Positions 55,336 through 64,000 of a stretch of 64,000 nt of DNA are shown one piece after another. Every line of letters begins with the position of its first letter. Positions within the stretch are counted from its first letter, which is position 1. The notes beneath the pieces were generated by a model that was given only the letters and a program-made list of their open reading frames with translations, did no database searches and had not been told where the DNA came from. The translations under genes and the position numbers were made by a program. The DNA comes from Streptomyces sp. Ncost-T10-10d. Its GTDB lineage: Bacteria; Actinomycetota; Actinomycetes; Streptomycetales; Streptomycetaceae. The stretch covers positions 1 to 64,000 of the forward strand of contig NZ_FMDF01000034.1 in the NCBI RefSeq assembly GCF_900091955.1, in the 5' to 3' direction.

Positions 55336-57188
55336 GCCGTTCACCGACGCTCGTCGTCATCGGCGCCGGGCCGCGCGGCACCGGCCTCATCGAGCGCATC
55401 GCCGCCAACGCCCCCGGCCTGTACGAGGGTCGCCCGCTGGACATCCATCTCGTCGACCCGTACCCGCCGGGCGGCGGACGGATCTGGCGGCACGACCAGT
55501 CGCCACTGCTCTGGATGAACTCCATGGCCGAGGACGTCACGATGTTCACCGACGAAACGGTCCAGCAGGAAGGGCCGATACGCCCGGGGCCCGCGCTCCA
55601 CACCTGGGCGGCGGACATCCGGGACGGACGTCTCGCGCTCCCGGACGAGGCCGGCATCGAGCCCGAACTCATCGCCGAGATAAAGACGTTGGAGGGAAGC
55701 GACTTCCCGAGCAGACGGCTGCAGAGCGTCTATCTGCGTTGGGTGTACGAGCAGGCCGTGGCCGCACTCCCCAAGGGCATCACGGTCCACTGGCACAGGG
55801 GCAGGGCCGTGCGCATCACCGGGCCGCGCGAAGGCCGTCAGCGCGTCTGGCTGGAGGGGCGCGACAGGCCGATCCCCGCCGATCTCGTCGCCGTCACCAT
55901 CGGCCACCTCGACGCCGAACCGGAGCCGGAACAAGTCGAGTTGGCGGACTTCGCGGACCGGCACGGACTTGTCCACCTGCCGCCCGACTTCACCGCGGAC
56001 ACCGACCTGACCGACCTGCCCGCGGGCGAACCGGTCATCGTCCGGGGCTTCGGGCTCGCCTTCGTCGATCTGATGGTGCTGCTCACCGAAGGCCGTGGCG
56101 GACGGTACGAGAACGGCGAGTACGTGCCGTCCGGCAGGGAACCCGTGCTCCACATCGGCTCGCGCCGGGGTGTCCCGTACCACTCCAAGATCGGCTACGC
56201 CTGGCAGGGCGAACGGCCGCCACTGCCGCGCTTCCTCGGCCCCGACCGGACCGAGGCGCTGCTGAAGACGGACGAGCCGGTCGACTTCCGGCGCGATGTG
56301 TGGCCACATGTCGACAAGGAGCTCGGCTACGCCCACTACCACCGGCTCTTCACCGCCCACCCCGAGCGCACGACGGGCGACTGGCCCGATTTCGAGGCGA
56401 AGTACGCCGCCGCGGACCCGGCCGGCCCGGAGCTGCGCGCCCTCGTGTCGGCCGCCGTCCCCGACCCTGCCGACCGGCTCGACCTGGAAGCGCTCGACCG
56501 CCCCCTGGACGGGGTGCGCTACCCCTCGTACGACGCACTGCAGGAGGGGCTGCGGGGCTATATCGCCGCCGACCTGGAGCGCCGCCACGACCCCGCCCAC
56601 AGCCCGGACCTCGCCGTCTTCCTCGGACTGCTGTCCGCCTACGGGCAGTTGATCCGGCTCGGTGACATCGGCGGCTGGTGGCACGGCTTCTTCAGCTATC
56701 TCGCCTCCGGCCCGCCGGGACCCCGGCTGCACCAGCTCCTCGCGCTCTCCCGGGCCGGTGTCGTCCGCTTCCTCGGCGCCGGAATGACCGTCGAGGCCGA
56801 TGAACGCCAGGGCGTCTTCCGGGCCGGCAGCGCCACTGTGCCCGGGCAGCGGATCGAGGCCCGCGCCCTGGTCGAGGCCCGGCTGCCGGACCCTTCGCTG
56901 GAACGCACCCGCAGCCCACTGCTCCAGGAGCTGTACGAGGACGGGGCCGCCGCCACCGACACCGGACTGCTCTCGGTCGACCCCGACAACGGCCGGGTCC
57001 TGGGCCGCGACGGCCGTCCGCACCCGCGCCGCTTCGCGCTCGGCCCGTTCACCACCGCGCGCGCCGGCGGAGCGTTCACCCGGCCCCGCACCGGTGGCCC
57101 GGCCTTCCGGCAGAACGATGCCACCGCGCGCACGGCGCTCACCTTCCTCCGGGACCTCGCCTGTAGCGACGGCCCCCTGGGCGCCTGA
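55332..57188 (+). CDS. FAD/NAD(P)-binding protein
   Basis: 618 residues. A Rossmann dinucleotide fold opens the protein ([17 protein letters not shown], about 6-22), followed by [34 protein letters not shown] and, later, [17 protein letters not shown] and [17 protein letters not shown]. The C-terminal part contains [37 protein letters not shown]. It resembles the NAD_binding_9 type of FAD-dependent oxidoreductases of unknown substrate. Its position within an ABC transporter operon suggests it reduces or oxidises an imported organosulfur compound or supplies FMNH2-type chemistry; neither is proven. Confidence 0.78.
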   Translation: MSRSPTLVVIGAGPRGTGLIERIAANAPGLYEGRPLDIHLVDPYPPGGGRIWRHDQSPLLWMNSMAEDVTMFTDETVQQEGPIRPGPALHTWAADIRDGRLALPDEAGIEPELIAEIKTLEGSDFPSRRLQSVYLRWVYEQAVAALPKGITVHWHRGRAVRITGPREGRQRVWLEGRDRPIPADLVAVTIGHLDAEPEPEQVELADFADRHGLVHLPPDFTADTDLTDLPAGEPVIVRGFGLAFVDLMVLLTEGRGGRYENGEYVPSGREPVLHIGSRRGVPYHSKIGYAWQGERPPLPRFLGPDRTEALLKTDEPVDFRRDVWPHVDKELGYAHYHRLFTAHPERTTGDWPDFEAKYAAADPAGPELRALVSAAVPDPADRLDLEALDRPLDGVRYPSYDALQEGLRGYIAADLERRHDPAHSPDLAVFLGLLSAYGQLIRLGDIGGWWHGFFSYLASGPPGPRLHQLLALSRAGVVRFLGAGMTVEADERQGVFRAGSATVPGQRIEARALVEARLPDPSLERTRSPLLQELYEDGAAATDTGLLSVDPDNGRVLGRDGRPHPRRFALGPFTTARAGGAFTRPRTGGPAFRQNDATARTALTFLRDLACSDGPLGA

Positions 57189-57248
57189 CCCCGGCTCCGC
57201 GCAAAGCCCCGCCCCACCCCCGTACACCTTGCAGCTCAAGGACCCCTC

Positions 57249-58148
57249 ATGTCCCTTACCAGCGATCCACCCATCGGCAGGGCGGCAGGACCACATGTCG
57301 CCGCGCCCACCACCGCCGACCACGACGCGCTCACCGTCGTCCCCCTACGCCACCCCTGGCGCTGGGTCGCCGTCGCCGCCACCGCCGTCGTACTCGCCCA
57401 GTTCCTGCACGGCCTGGTCACCAATCCCGGCTGGGAGTGGGACGTCTTCGTCCAGTTCTTCACCGCCGAGACCATCCTCAAGGCCGTCTGGGTCACCCTC
57501 CAGCTGACCTTCTACGGCACGGTCCTCGGCTTCGCCCTGGGCATCGTCCTCGCCTTCATGCGGCTGTCGGCCAGCCCGTTCCTCAGCGCGGTCGCCTACG
57601 CGTACATCTGGGCGTTCCGCTCCATCCCGCTCATCGTCCAGCTGCTCTTCTGGTTCAACCTCGCCTATCTCTACAAGGAGTTGCAGTTCGGCATCCCGTT
57701 CGGGCCCGGCTTCCTCTCCTTCGACACGATGAACCTGGTCGGCGCGATGAGCGCGGCCGTCCTCGGACTGGCGCTGCACCAGGCCGCCTATGCGGCGGAG
57801 ATCGTCCGCGGCGGTGTACTGGCGGTGGACGGCGGCCAACTGGAGGCCGCCGCCGCGCTCGGGATTCCCCGGCACCGGCAGCTGCGGCGGATCGTGCTCC
57901 CGCAGGCGATGCGCTCCATCCTGCCGAACGCCGCCAACGAGATCATCTCGCTCTTCAAAGGCACCTCGATCGTCTCCGTGATGGCGATCGGCGAACTCTT
58001 CTACCAGGTCCAGGTCGTCTACGGACGCAACGGCAGGGTCGTGCCCCTGCTGATGGTCGCGACGGTCTGGTACATCCTCCTGACCACCGTGCTCTCCGTC
58101 CTCCAGCACTACGTCGAACGTCACTACGCCAAGGGGGCCGCGCGATGA
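57249..58148 (+). CDS. Amino-acid-type ABC transporter permease
   Basis: 299 residues. It is the second permease, paralogous to the one 2.7 kb upstream: [59 protein letters not shown], and EAA loop [48 protein letters not shown]. The coupling loop and membrane domain are complete. The start at 57249 is preceded by AAGGA about 10 nt upstream. It overlaps the ATPase gene by ATGA. Two unlike permeases and one ATPase suggest a HisQM-type heterodimeric importer. Confidence 0.9.
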   Translation: MSLTSDPPIGRAAGPHVAAPTTADHDALTVVPLRHPWRWVAVAATAVVLAQFLHGLVTNPGWEWDVFVQFFTAETILKAVWVTLQLTFYGTVLGFALGIVLAFMRLSASPFLSAVAYAYIWAFRSIPLIVQLLFWFNLAYLYKELQFGIPFGPGFLSFDTMNLVGAMSAAVLGLALHQAAYAAEIVRGGVLAVDGGQLEAAAALGIPRHRQLRRIVLPQAMRSILPNAANEIISLFKGTSIVSVMAIGELFYQVQVVYGRNGRVVPLLMVATVWYILLTTVLSVLQHYVERHYAKGAAR

Positions 58149-58939
58149 GCAGCACCACCACCGACACCACCGCATCCACGGACGTCATGGTCGAGATCCG
58201 CTCCGTCCACAAGCGCTTCGGCAGCCTCGAAGTGCTGCGCGGCATCGACCTGTCCGTGCGTACCGGAGAGGTGACCGTCGTCCTCGGCCCTTCCGGCTCC
58301 GGCAAGTCCACGCTCCTGCGCACCATCAACCACCTGGAGAAGGTCGACAAGGGCTGGATCAGCGTCGACGGCACCCTGGTCGGCTACCGCAGGGACGTCA
58401 ACAAGCTGTACGAGCTCCGTGAGCGCGAGGTCCTGCGACAGCGGACCCGGATCGGCTTCGTCTTCCAGAACTTCAATCTCTTCCCGCACCTCACCGTGCT
58501 GGAGAACATCATCGAGGCCCCGGTCGCCGCCCTCGGCCGCCCGAAGAAGGAAGCCGTCGCCGCCGCGGAGAAGCTTCTCGCCCGGGTCGGGCTCGCCGAC
58601 AAGGCGGGGGCGTACCCCAAGCAGCTCTCCGGCGGGCAGCAGCAGCGGGTCGCCATCGCCCGCGCGCTGGCCCTCGAACCGAAGCTGCTGCTCTTCGACG
58701 AGCCGACCTCGGCGCTCGACCCCGAGCTGGTCGGCGAAGTCCTCGACGTCATCAAGGACTTGGCGCTTCACGGCACCACGATGATCGTCGTCACGCACGA
58801 GATCGGTTTCGCCCGCGAGGTCGCCGACACCGTCGTCTTCATGGACGAGGGACGGATCGTCGAGCAGGGCGCACCCGGCGACGTACTCGACCATCCGGAG
58901 CACGAGCGCACCCGCGCGTTCCTCTCCAAGGTTCTGTGA
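58145..58939 (+). CDS. Amino-acid-type ABC transporter ATP-binding protein
   Basis: 264 residues. Walker A is GPSGSGKST (about 49-57), the Q-loop is [15 protein letters not shown], the signature [15 protein letters not shown], Walker [21 protein letters not shown] and the switch VVTHEIGFA. This is a GlnQ/HisP-type ATPase. It overlaps the permease stop. It powers the importer made with the two neighbouring permeases. It is the only ATPase in the locus. Confidence 0.95.
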   Translation: MSSTTTDTTASTDVMVEIRSVHKRFGSLEVLRGIDLSVRTGEVTVVLGPSGSGKSTLLRTINHLEKVDKGWISVDGTLVGYRRDVNKLYELREREVLRQRTRIGFVFQNFNLFPHLTVLENIIEAPVAALGRPKKEAVAAAEKLLARVGLADKAGAYPKQLSGGQQQRVAIARALALEPKLLLFDEPTSALDPELVGEVLDVIKDLALHGTTMIVVTHEIGFAREVADTVVFMDEGRIVEQGAPGDVLDHPEHERTRAFLSKVL

Positions 58940-58983
58940 CCCCACCCATGTTCCCTTCGGTGTTCATCTCAAGGAGTACGCAC

Positions 58984-59957
58984 GTGTCCGTCCGCCGCAC
59001 CCTCTCCGCCGCACTCGCCACCCTCACCGCCGCAGGACTGCTCACGGCCTGCGGTGCCGGTGACGCCGCCACCGGCGAGGTGAAGCCGAAGGGGCAGCAG
59101 GGCACCGGTATCAATATCGGTCCCGCCCAGCACCGGATCAGAGGCACGAAGGTCGACGCCGTCGCGGCGAAGGTGCCCGAGGCCATCCGCAAGCGGGGCA
59201 CGCTGCGGCTGGGCGCGAGCGCCGATGCCTCGCCACCGTTGGGCTTCTACGCGACCGACGACAAGACCCGGATCGGCTCGGAGATCGACATGGCGACCCT
59301 GATCGCCGACACGCTCGGTCTGAAGCCGCAGTTCGAGGAGGTCTCCTGGGAGAACCTCTTCGTCGGTCTCGACAGTTCCAAGTTCGACGGAGTGCTCTCG
59401 AACGTCACGGTCACCGAGGAACGCAAGGAGAAATACGACTTCGCGACCTACCGGCTCGACAACATCGCCTTCGAGGCCAGGAAGGGCTCCGGCTGGAAGG
59501 TGAAGGAGCCGAAGGACGTGGCGGGCAGGACGATCGCCGTCTCGTCCGGGACCAACCAGGAGAAGATCCTCGTCGACTGGAGCGAGCAGAACGTCAAAGC
59601 CGGACGCAAACCGGTGGACATCAAGTACTTCCAGAAGGACACCGACTACTACCTGGCCCTCCGGTCCGGCCGTATCGACGCCTACCTCGGCCCCAGCCCG
59701 TCCGCCAACTACCACGTCGCATCGGCCGGCCAGTCCGAGATCGTCGGCACGCTGTCGGGTGCGGGCGACGGGCTCCAGGGCAAGATCGCCGCCACCACGA
59801 AGAGGGCAGCGGTCTGGTCGAGGCGTACGCGGCCGCCATCGACCACATCGTGCAGGACGGTTCGTACGCCAAGGTGCTGAAGCGCTGGGGGCTCTCCGAC
59901 GAGGCCGTCGCGAAGTCCGAGATCAACCCGCCCGGCCTGCCCAAGCCCAAGAACTGA
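58984..59957 (+). pseudogene. Second substrate-binding lipoprotein gene, frameshifted near its 3' end
   Basis: From GTG 58984 (AAGGAG 7 nt upstream) it encodes a signal peptide with lipobox LLTACGAG and an SBP_bac_3 domain (IRKRGTLRLGASADASPPLGFYATDDKTRIGSEIDMATLIADTLGL, then FEEVSWENLFVGLDSSKFDGVLSNVTVTEERKEKYDFATY). At about 59800-59806 the frame is lost: the ongoing frame degenerates into Arg/Thr-rich sequence and stops at 59880. One base back, the next frame reads GSGLVEAYAAAIDHIVQDG, SYAKVLKRWGLSD and the rest of a normal SBP C-terminus, ending at TGA 59955-59957. A one-base deletion or a sequencing error is implied; about 50 residues would be affected. Confidence 0.83.
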
Positions 59958-59991
59958 GCTCCGAGAACCGAGCCCCCGAAAGGTAACACCC

Positions 59992-61059
59992 ATGCCTTCG
60001 ACCGCACCTCTTCACCTGGCCGCCGAGATCGGCGGTCCGCCCCGCTACGACCCCGAGCACTACATCGGTCTCGCCCGGCTCGCCGAGCGCGGCGCCCTGG
60101 ACTTCGTCACCCTCGGCGACTCGTTCGCCAGACCCGGACTCGACGCACTCGCCGTGCTCTCCCGGGTCGCGCCCGCCACCGACCGGATCGGTCTGGTGCC
60201 GACCGTCACCACCACCCACACGGAGCCGTTCCATGTGTCGTCCGCCGTGGCCACCCTGGACTGGGTGAGCCGCGGCCGGGCGGGCTGGAATGTCGATGTG
60301 TCGACAACCGAGGCCGAGGCCCGGCTGTTCGGCCGGCGTCCGGCCGCGCCCGCCGACGATCTGTGGCGTGAGGCAGGTGAAGCCGCCGACGTGAGCGCCC
60401 GGCTCTGGGACAGCTGGGAGGACGACGCCGAGATCCGGGACGTCGCCACCGGACGCTTCATCGACCGCGACAAGCTGCACTACGTCGACTTCGAGGGCGC
60501 CACCTTCACCGTCCGCGGGCCGGCCATCGTGCCCCGGCCCCCGCAGGGACACCCGGTCACCGTCGTCGACGCAACGGGCGGCCCGGCCCTGGAGACCGCG
60601 GCCCGCCATGCCGATGTCGTCCTCGTGCGGGCCGCCGCCCCCGAGCGGGTCGCCGCGATCCGCACCGATCTGCGCCGGCGCGCCGCGGCGTACGGACGCG
60701 ACCCCGACACCCTCCGGGTCCTGGTCGCGCTCACCGTGGACCTCGGCGACGCCGAGACCGCCCCGGAACCGGGACTGGAGAGCGGACCCCCGCTCGCCGC
60801 AGGCGGCTCGTACTACCGGGGCGGACCCGTCGACCTCGCCGAACTGATCACCCAGTGGCACCGCGGGGGAGCGGCGGACGGCTTCCACCTCACACCCATC
60901 ACCCCCGGGCGCGACCTCGAACGGATCGTCAACGGCACGGTGGCGCTGCTCCAGCACCGCAGCCTGTTCCGCACCTTCTACCCCGGCGGCACCCTGCGCG
61001 AGCACCTGGGGCTGGCCCGCCCCGCCAACCGGTACGCCCTCGAAGGGGGACGAGCATGA
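59992..61059 (+). CDS. LLM-class flavin-dependent monooxygenase
   Basis: 355 residues. Luciferase-like features are DPEHYIGLARLAERGALDFVTLGDSF (about 21-46), RIGLVPTVTTTHTEPFHVSSAVATLDWVSRGRAGWNVDVSTTE (about 65-106) and the C-terminal FHLTPI..GRDLERIV segment. LLM enzymes use FMNH2 and O2, typically for sulfonate or thioether cleavage. In Bacillus subtilis, LLM enzymes of the ytm operon act on imported S-substituted cysteines. It overlaps the next LLM gene by ATGA, so the two probably work in sequence or together. Confidence 0.88.
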   Translation: MPSTAPLHLAAEIGGPPRYDPEHYIGLARLAERGALDFVTLGDSFARPGLDALAVLSRVAPATDRIGLVPTVTTTHTEPFHVSSAVATLDWVSRGRAGWNVDVSTTEAEARLFGRRPAAPADDLWREAGEAADVSARLWDSWEDDAEIRDVATGRFIDRDKLHYVDFEGATFTVRGPAIVPRPPQGHPVTVVDATGGPALETAARHADVVLVRAAAPERVAAIRTDLRRRAAAYGRDPDTLRVLVALTVDLGDAETAPEPGLESGPPLAAGGSYYRGGPVDLAELITQWHRGGAADGFHLTPITPGRDLERIVNGTVALLQHRSLFRTFYPGGTLREHLGLARPANRYALEGGRA

Positions 61060-62357
61060 GCACCGCACCGAGGCAGATGCATCTCGCCGCCCACTTCCCG
61101 GGTGTGAACAACACGACCGTCTGGGCGGACCCCCGCTCCGGTAGCCAGATCGACTTCTCCTCCTTCGAACACCTCGCCCGCACGGCGGAACGCGGCAAGT
61201 TCGACTTCTTCTTCCTCGCCGAAGGGCTGCGGCTGCGCGAGCACAACGACCGGATCCACGACCTGGACGTGGTCGGCCGCCCGGAATCCCTCACGGTGCT
61301 GGCCGCGCTGGCGGCCGTCACCGACCGGCTGGGCCTTGCCGCCACCGTCAACGCCACCTTCAACGAGCCGTACGAACTGGCCCGTCGCCTCGCCACCCTC
61401 GATCACCTCAGCGACGGCCGGGCCGCCTGGAACGTCGTCACCTCCTCGGACGCCTTCACCGGGGAGAACTTCCGGCGCGGCGGCTACCTCGACCGGGCCG
61501 ACCGATACACCCGGGTCGCCGAGTTCGTCGCCACCGCCCGCGAATTGTGGGACACCTGGACCCCCGACGGCACCCCGCGCCCGTTCGCGCACCACGGGCA
61601 GCACTTCACGATCGAGGGGGAGTTCACCGTTCCGCGCTCCCCGCAGGGCCATCCGGTCGTCATCCAGGCCGGGGACTCCCCGGAGGGCCGCGAGTTCGCC
61701 GCGTCCGCCGCCGATGTCATCTTCACCCGGCACGGCACCCTGGAGGCCGGCCGTACCTTCTACGCCGACGTCAAGGCACGGCTGGCCAAGTACGGCCGGG
61801 AGGCCGACGAGCTGAAGATCATGCCCGGGGTCACCTTCGTGCTCGGCGACAGCGATGCCGAGGCCCAGGAGAAGGCGGCCGAGATCCGCCTCCAGCAAGT
61901 CTCCCCGCAGAACGCGCTCCTGGCCCTGGAACAGATCTGGGGCCGTGACCTCTCCTCGTACGACCCCGACGGGCCGCTGCCCGAGATCGACCCGGACCCC
62001 GAGTCCTCACTGGTCCAGGGCCGGGTCAGGCACGGTGATCCCCTCGCGGTCGCGGCCCGCTGGCGTGCGCTGTCGAAGGAGAAGGGGCTGTCCATCCGGC
62101 AGACCGTCATCGAGACGACCGGGCGGCAGTCCTTCATCGGCAGCCCGCAGATGGTCGCGGCGCAGCTGACGGAGTTCGTCGCAGCCGATGCCGCCGACGG
62201 ATTCATTCTCGTACCGCATCTCACACCGGGCGGCCTGGACGACTTCGTCGACCGGGTCGTCCCGCTCCTCCAGGAGCGCGGTGCATTCCGCTCCGAGTAC
62301 ACGGGTCCCACACTGCGGTCGCATCTCGGGCTCGCCGAGCCGGTATGGAAAGGTTGA
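61056..62357 (+). CDS. NtaA/DmoA-family FMN-dependent monooxygenase
   Basis: 433 residues. Family motifs are PGVNNTTVWADPRSGSQIDFSSFEHLARTAERGKFDFFFLAEGL (about 14-57), TVNATFNEPYELARRLATLDHLSDGRAAWNVVTSSD and QGHPVVIQAGDSPEGREFAASAADVIF. NtaA/DmoA enzymes oxidise C-S or C-N bonds (nitrilotriacetate, dimethyl sulfide, S-substituted cysteines) using reduced FMN. It needs a flavin reductase that is not encoded here. Context with the cysteine-leader-linked transporter suggests release of sulfur from an organic thioether. It is followed by a DUF1684 gene. Confidence 0.9.
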   Translation: MSTAPRQMHLAAHFPGVNNTTVWADPRSGSQIDFSSFEHLARTAERGKFDFFFLAEGLRLREHNDRIHDLDVVGRPESLTVLAALAAVTDRLGLAATVNATFNEPYELARRLATLDHLSDGRAAWNVVTSSDAFTGENFRRGGYLDRADRYTRVAEFVATARELWDTWTPDGTPRPFAHHGQHFTIEGEFTVPRSPQGHPVVIQAGDSPEGREFAASAADVIFTRHGTLEAGRTFYADVKARLAKYGREADELKIMPGVTFVLGDSDAEAQEKAAEIRLQQVSPQNALLALEQIWGRDLSSYDPDGPLPEIDPDPESSLVQGRVRHGDPLAVAARWRALSKEKGLSIRQTVIETTGRQSFIGSPQMVAAQLTEFVAADAADGFILVPHLTPGGLDDFVDRVVPLLQERGAFRSEYTGPTLRSHLGLAEPVWKG

Positions 62358-62361
62358 TCGC

Positions 62362-63177
62362 ATGAGCACGGACGCACAGCAGCCGCACGATTCCGGGCAG
62401 GCGGCACAGGACTGGAAGCACTGGCACGAGGAGCGCACCACCACGGTCGCCGCACCGTACGGACCGCTCTCCCTCACCGGCACCCACTGGCTCTCCGACC
62501 ACCCGGAGGGCCACATTCCAGGGGTGCCCGGACAGTGGCGGGAGGACGGCGAGGAGCTGTTGCTCAGCGCCGCCGCCGCGGACGGTCTGACCGTCGACGG
62601 CAAGCCCTTCACCGGCCGGGTCCGCCTCACCGCCGACCGCGGCCCGATCGGCGAGTCCCGCGTCGCGCACGGCGAGCGGCGGCTCGTCGTGCTGAGTCGC
62701 GAAGGGCTCTGGGCGGTACGGGACTTCGACCCGGACGCCGTGGCCCGGCGTGTCTTCCGGGACATCGAGGCCACCCCGTACGACGCCCACTGGACGCTGC
62801 CGGGCACCTTCCGCCCGTACGAGAGCGCCCGTACGGTCCGGGTCGAGAACGCCGACGGAGTCGAGCGCGGTCTCGGACTCGCCGGCGAGATCGCCTTCGA
62901 GGCCGACGGCACGGAGCACACCCTGCAGGTCGCGGTCGAGCCCGATGGCTCGCTCTGGGCGGTCTTCGCAGATGCCACCAGTGGAAACAGCAGCTATCGC
63001 TTCCGGTTCCTGCGGCCCGCGGCCCCGTCCGAGGACGGCAGCGTGACGGTCGACCTCAACCGTGCGCTGCTGCCGCCCTGCGCCTTCGCGGACCACTTCA
63101 TCTGCCCCTTCCCGCCACCCGGCAACACCCTTCCCATCGCCGTCGAGGCGGGGGAGCGGAACCGCGTCGACGGCTGA
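62362..63177 (+). CDS. DUF1684 family protein
   Basis: 271 residues from ATG 62362, with AAAGG 9 nt upstream. The conserved DUF1684 ending is complete: [34 protein letters not shown] (about 152-185) and [32 protein letters not shown] (about 230-261). No catalytic mechanism is known for the family. As the last gene of the sulfur operon it may act on a monooxygenase product. A perfect 15-bp hairpin follows. Confidence 0.86.
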   Translation: MSTDAQQPHDSGQAAQDWKHWHEERTTTVAAPYGPLSLTGTHWLSDHPEGHIPGVPGQWREDGEELLLSAAAADGLTVDGKPFTGRVRLTADRGPIGESRVAHGERRLVVLSREGLWAVRDFDPDAVARRVFRDIEATPYDAHWTLPGTFRPYESARTVRVENADGVERGLGLAGEIAFEADGTEHTLQVAVEPDGSLWAVFADATSGNSSYRFRFLRPAAPSEDGSVTVDLNRALLPPCAFADHFICPFPPPGNTLPIAVEAGERNRVDG

Positions 63178-63201
63178 GGCACCGCCACATCCCCCCGGGA
63201 C

Positions 63202-63237
63202 GACGTCCCCGGCAGCCCCTGTGCTGCCGGGGACGTC
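63202..63237 (+). terminator. Terminator of the sulfur operon
   Basis: A perfect 15-bp stem (63202-63216 with 63223-63237) with a 6-nt loop lies 24 bp after the DUF1684 stop. There is no T tract. Confidence 0.85.
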
Positions 63238-63322
63238 CGTGCAGCCCGACAAGTTCAGGCCAGAAGGCCCTCTTGCGCCAGAAGTTGACGCCTTGAATAC
63301 TCCCGAACAGCGCTTGTCAGGA

Positions 63323-63355
63323 GCACGGCATATTCGCGTTGCGGACATGCCGTGC
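63323..63355. repeat. Inverted repeat upstream of the protease gene
   Basis: GCACGGCAT (63323-63331) and ATGCCGTGC (63347-63355) form 9-bp perfect arms with a 15-nt loop, about 75 bp before the protease start. TTGACG at about 63287 may be a -35. It could be an operator or a leader hairpin. Confidence 0.45.
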
Positions 63356-63427
63356 GAACGACTGCGCCTCACGGGTCCGACCACCCCACGGGCGGACCCC
63401 CGACTTCCCCTCGGGAGGAATGAAAAA

Positions 63428-64000
63428 GTGAGGATCAAGCGCACCACCCCCCTCAGCGGTACCGCGAGACGCAGCAGGGCAGTCGCCATCGCTGCGGGCC
63501 TCGTCGCCGTCGCCGCACTCGCCGTCCCCACCGCCCAGGCCGACGCCAACACAACCTTCAGCGCCAAGCAGCTCTCCGCCGCGAGCGACGCCGTGCTCGG
63601 CGCCGATGTGGCGGGGACCGCCTGGAACATCGATCCTGCGACCGACACCCTCGTGGTCACCGCGGACAGTACGGTCTCGCAGGCGGAGATCAAGCAGATC
63701 AAGGAGTCCGTCGGAGCCAACGCCGGCGCCTTGCGGATCGAGCGCACCTCCGGAAAGTTCAGCAAACTGCTCTCCGGCGGTGACGCGATCTACGCCCCCG
63801 GCTGGCGCTGTTCCCTCGGCTTCAACGTCCGCAGCGGCAGTACCTACTACTTCCTGACCGCCGGTCACTGCACCGACGGCAACCCGCCCTGGTACACCAA
63901 CTCGTCGAACTCGACGTACATCGGCCCCACGGTCGGATCCAGCTTCCCGACCAACGACTACGGCCTGGTGCGCTACGACAACGCCTCGGTCGCCCACGCG
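63428..64000 (+). CDS. Secreted S1-family serine protease (streptogrisin type), truncated by window end
   Basis: At least 191 residues; the 3' end lies outside the window. The start is GTG 63428, with GGGAGG 9 nt upstream; an ATG eight bases earlier hits a stop after three codons. A Sec signal peptide ([25 protein letters not shown]) precedes a propeptide of about 90 residues ([43 protein letters not shown]). The mature chain begins near [21 protein letters not shown]. The catalytic His is in [10 protein letters not shown] and the Asp in [10 protein letters not shown]; the Ser is beyond the window. It is a chymotrypsin-like extracellular protease typical of Streptomyces. Confidence 0.93.
   Translation, partial: MRIKRTTPLSGTARRSRAVAIAAGLVAVAALAVPTAQADANTTFSAKQLSAASDAVLGADVAGTAWNIDPATDTLVVTADSTVSQAEIKQIKESVGANAGALRIERTSGKFSKLLSGGDAIYAPGWRCSLGFNVRSGSTYYFLTAGHCTDGNPPWYTNSSNSTYIGPTVGSSFPTNDYGLVRYDNASVAHA

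Overview
The window is a high-GC chromosomal segment with strongly G/C-biased third codon positions, many GTG starts, translationally coupled genes (ATGA/GTGA overlaps) and several likely leaderless transcripts. The gene order recN, pyrG, NUDIX, ald, parA, scpA, scpB, rluB, cmk, plsC, der, together with a SepF-like protein, a streptogrisin-type protease and a DmdR-like iron box, points to Streptomyces or a very close relative. Most of it is conserved core chromosome. It begins in the 23S-5S spacer of an rRNA operon.

Layout. 1-1808: 5S rRNA and an RDD/RGG-rich TPR protein. 1.8-9.6 kb: DUF1015, HAD phosphatase, an orphan iron-siderophore ATPase behind an iron box, an SCP2 protein, then tlyA-nadK and recN. 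9.6-18.5 kb: glycosyltransferase, PucR regulator, sulfurtransferase, GH15 enzyme, pyrG and an ADP-ribose NUDIX enzyme. 18.8-27.2 kb: a P-loop/TPR regulator-like protein, ald, then the chromosome-segregation block parA / putative ribbon-helix-helix partner / scpA / scpB / rluB. 27.2-32.4 kb: an NAD-salvage and ADP-ribose block under a 17-bp NrtR-type palindrome (a PnuC-NadR fusion, NrtR, an ADP-ribosylglycohydrolase, an RlaP-type nucleotidyltransferase, and a second RlaP-type gene facing it). 32.5-40.8 kb: a large helical-repeat protein, then aroH-tyrA-cmk-plsC-der. 40.8-51.4 kb: Streptomyces hypotheticals, a GT4 pair, a WYL regulator, a PAP2 phosphatase, an MFS exporter, an acyl-CoA dehydrogenase and SepF.

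51.7-63.2 kb: a DUF5685 gene with two apparent frameshifts, then a sulfur-scavenging locus. This has two periplasmic-binding lipoproteins, two permeases, one ATPase, an FAD protein, two flavin-dependent monooxygenases and a DUF1684 protein. A 23-residue Cys-ending leader peptide precedes the divergent lipoprotein gene, which suggests cysteine-responsive attenuation. The second lipoprotein gene carries a one-base frameshift near its 3' end. The window ends inside a secreted S1 serine protease gene.

The two most interesting units are the NrtR/NAD/ADP-ribose/RlaP block, where NAD supply, ADP-ribose removal and a predicted RNA-repair nucleotidyltransferase appear to share one regulator, and the leader-peptide-controlled organosulfur locus. 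Three single-base frameshifts within about 8 kb (52.7-59.8 kb) mean that stretch should be checked for sequence error before any biology is read into it.
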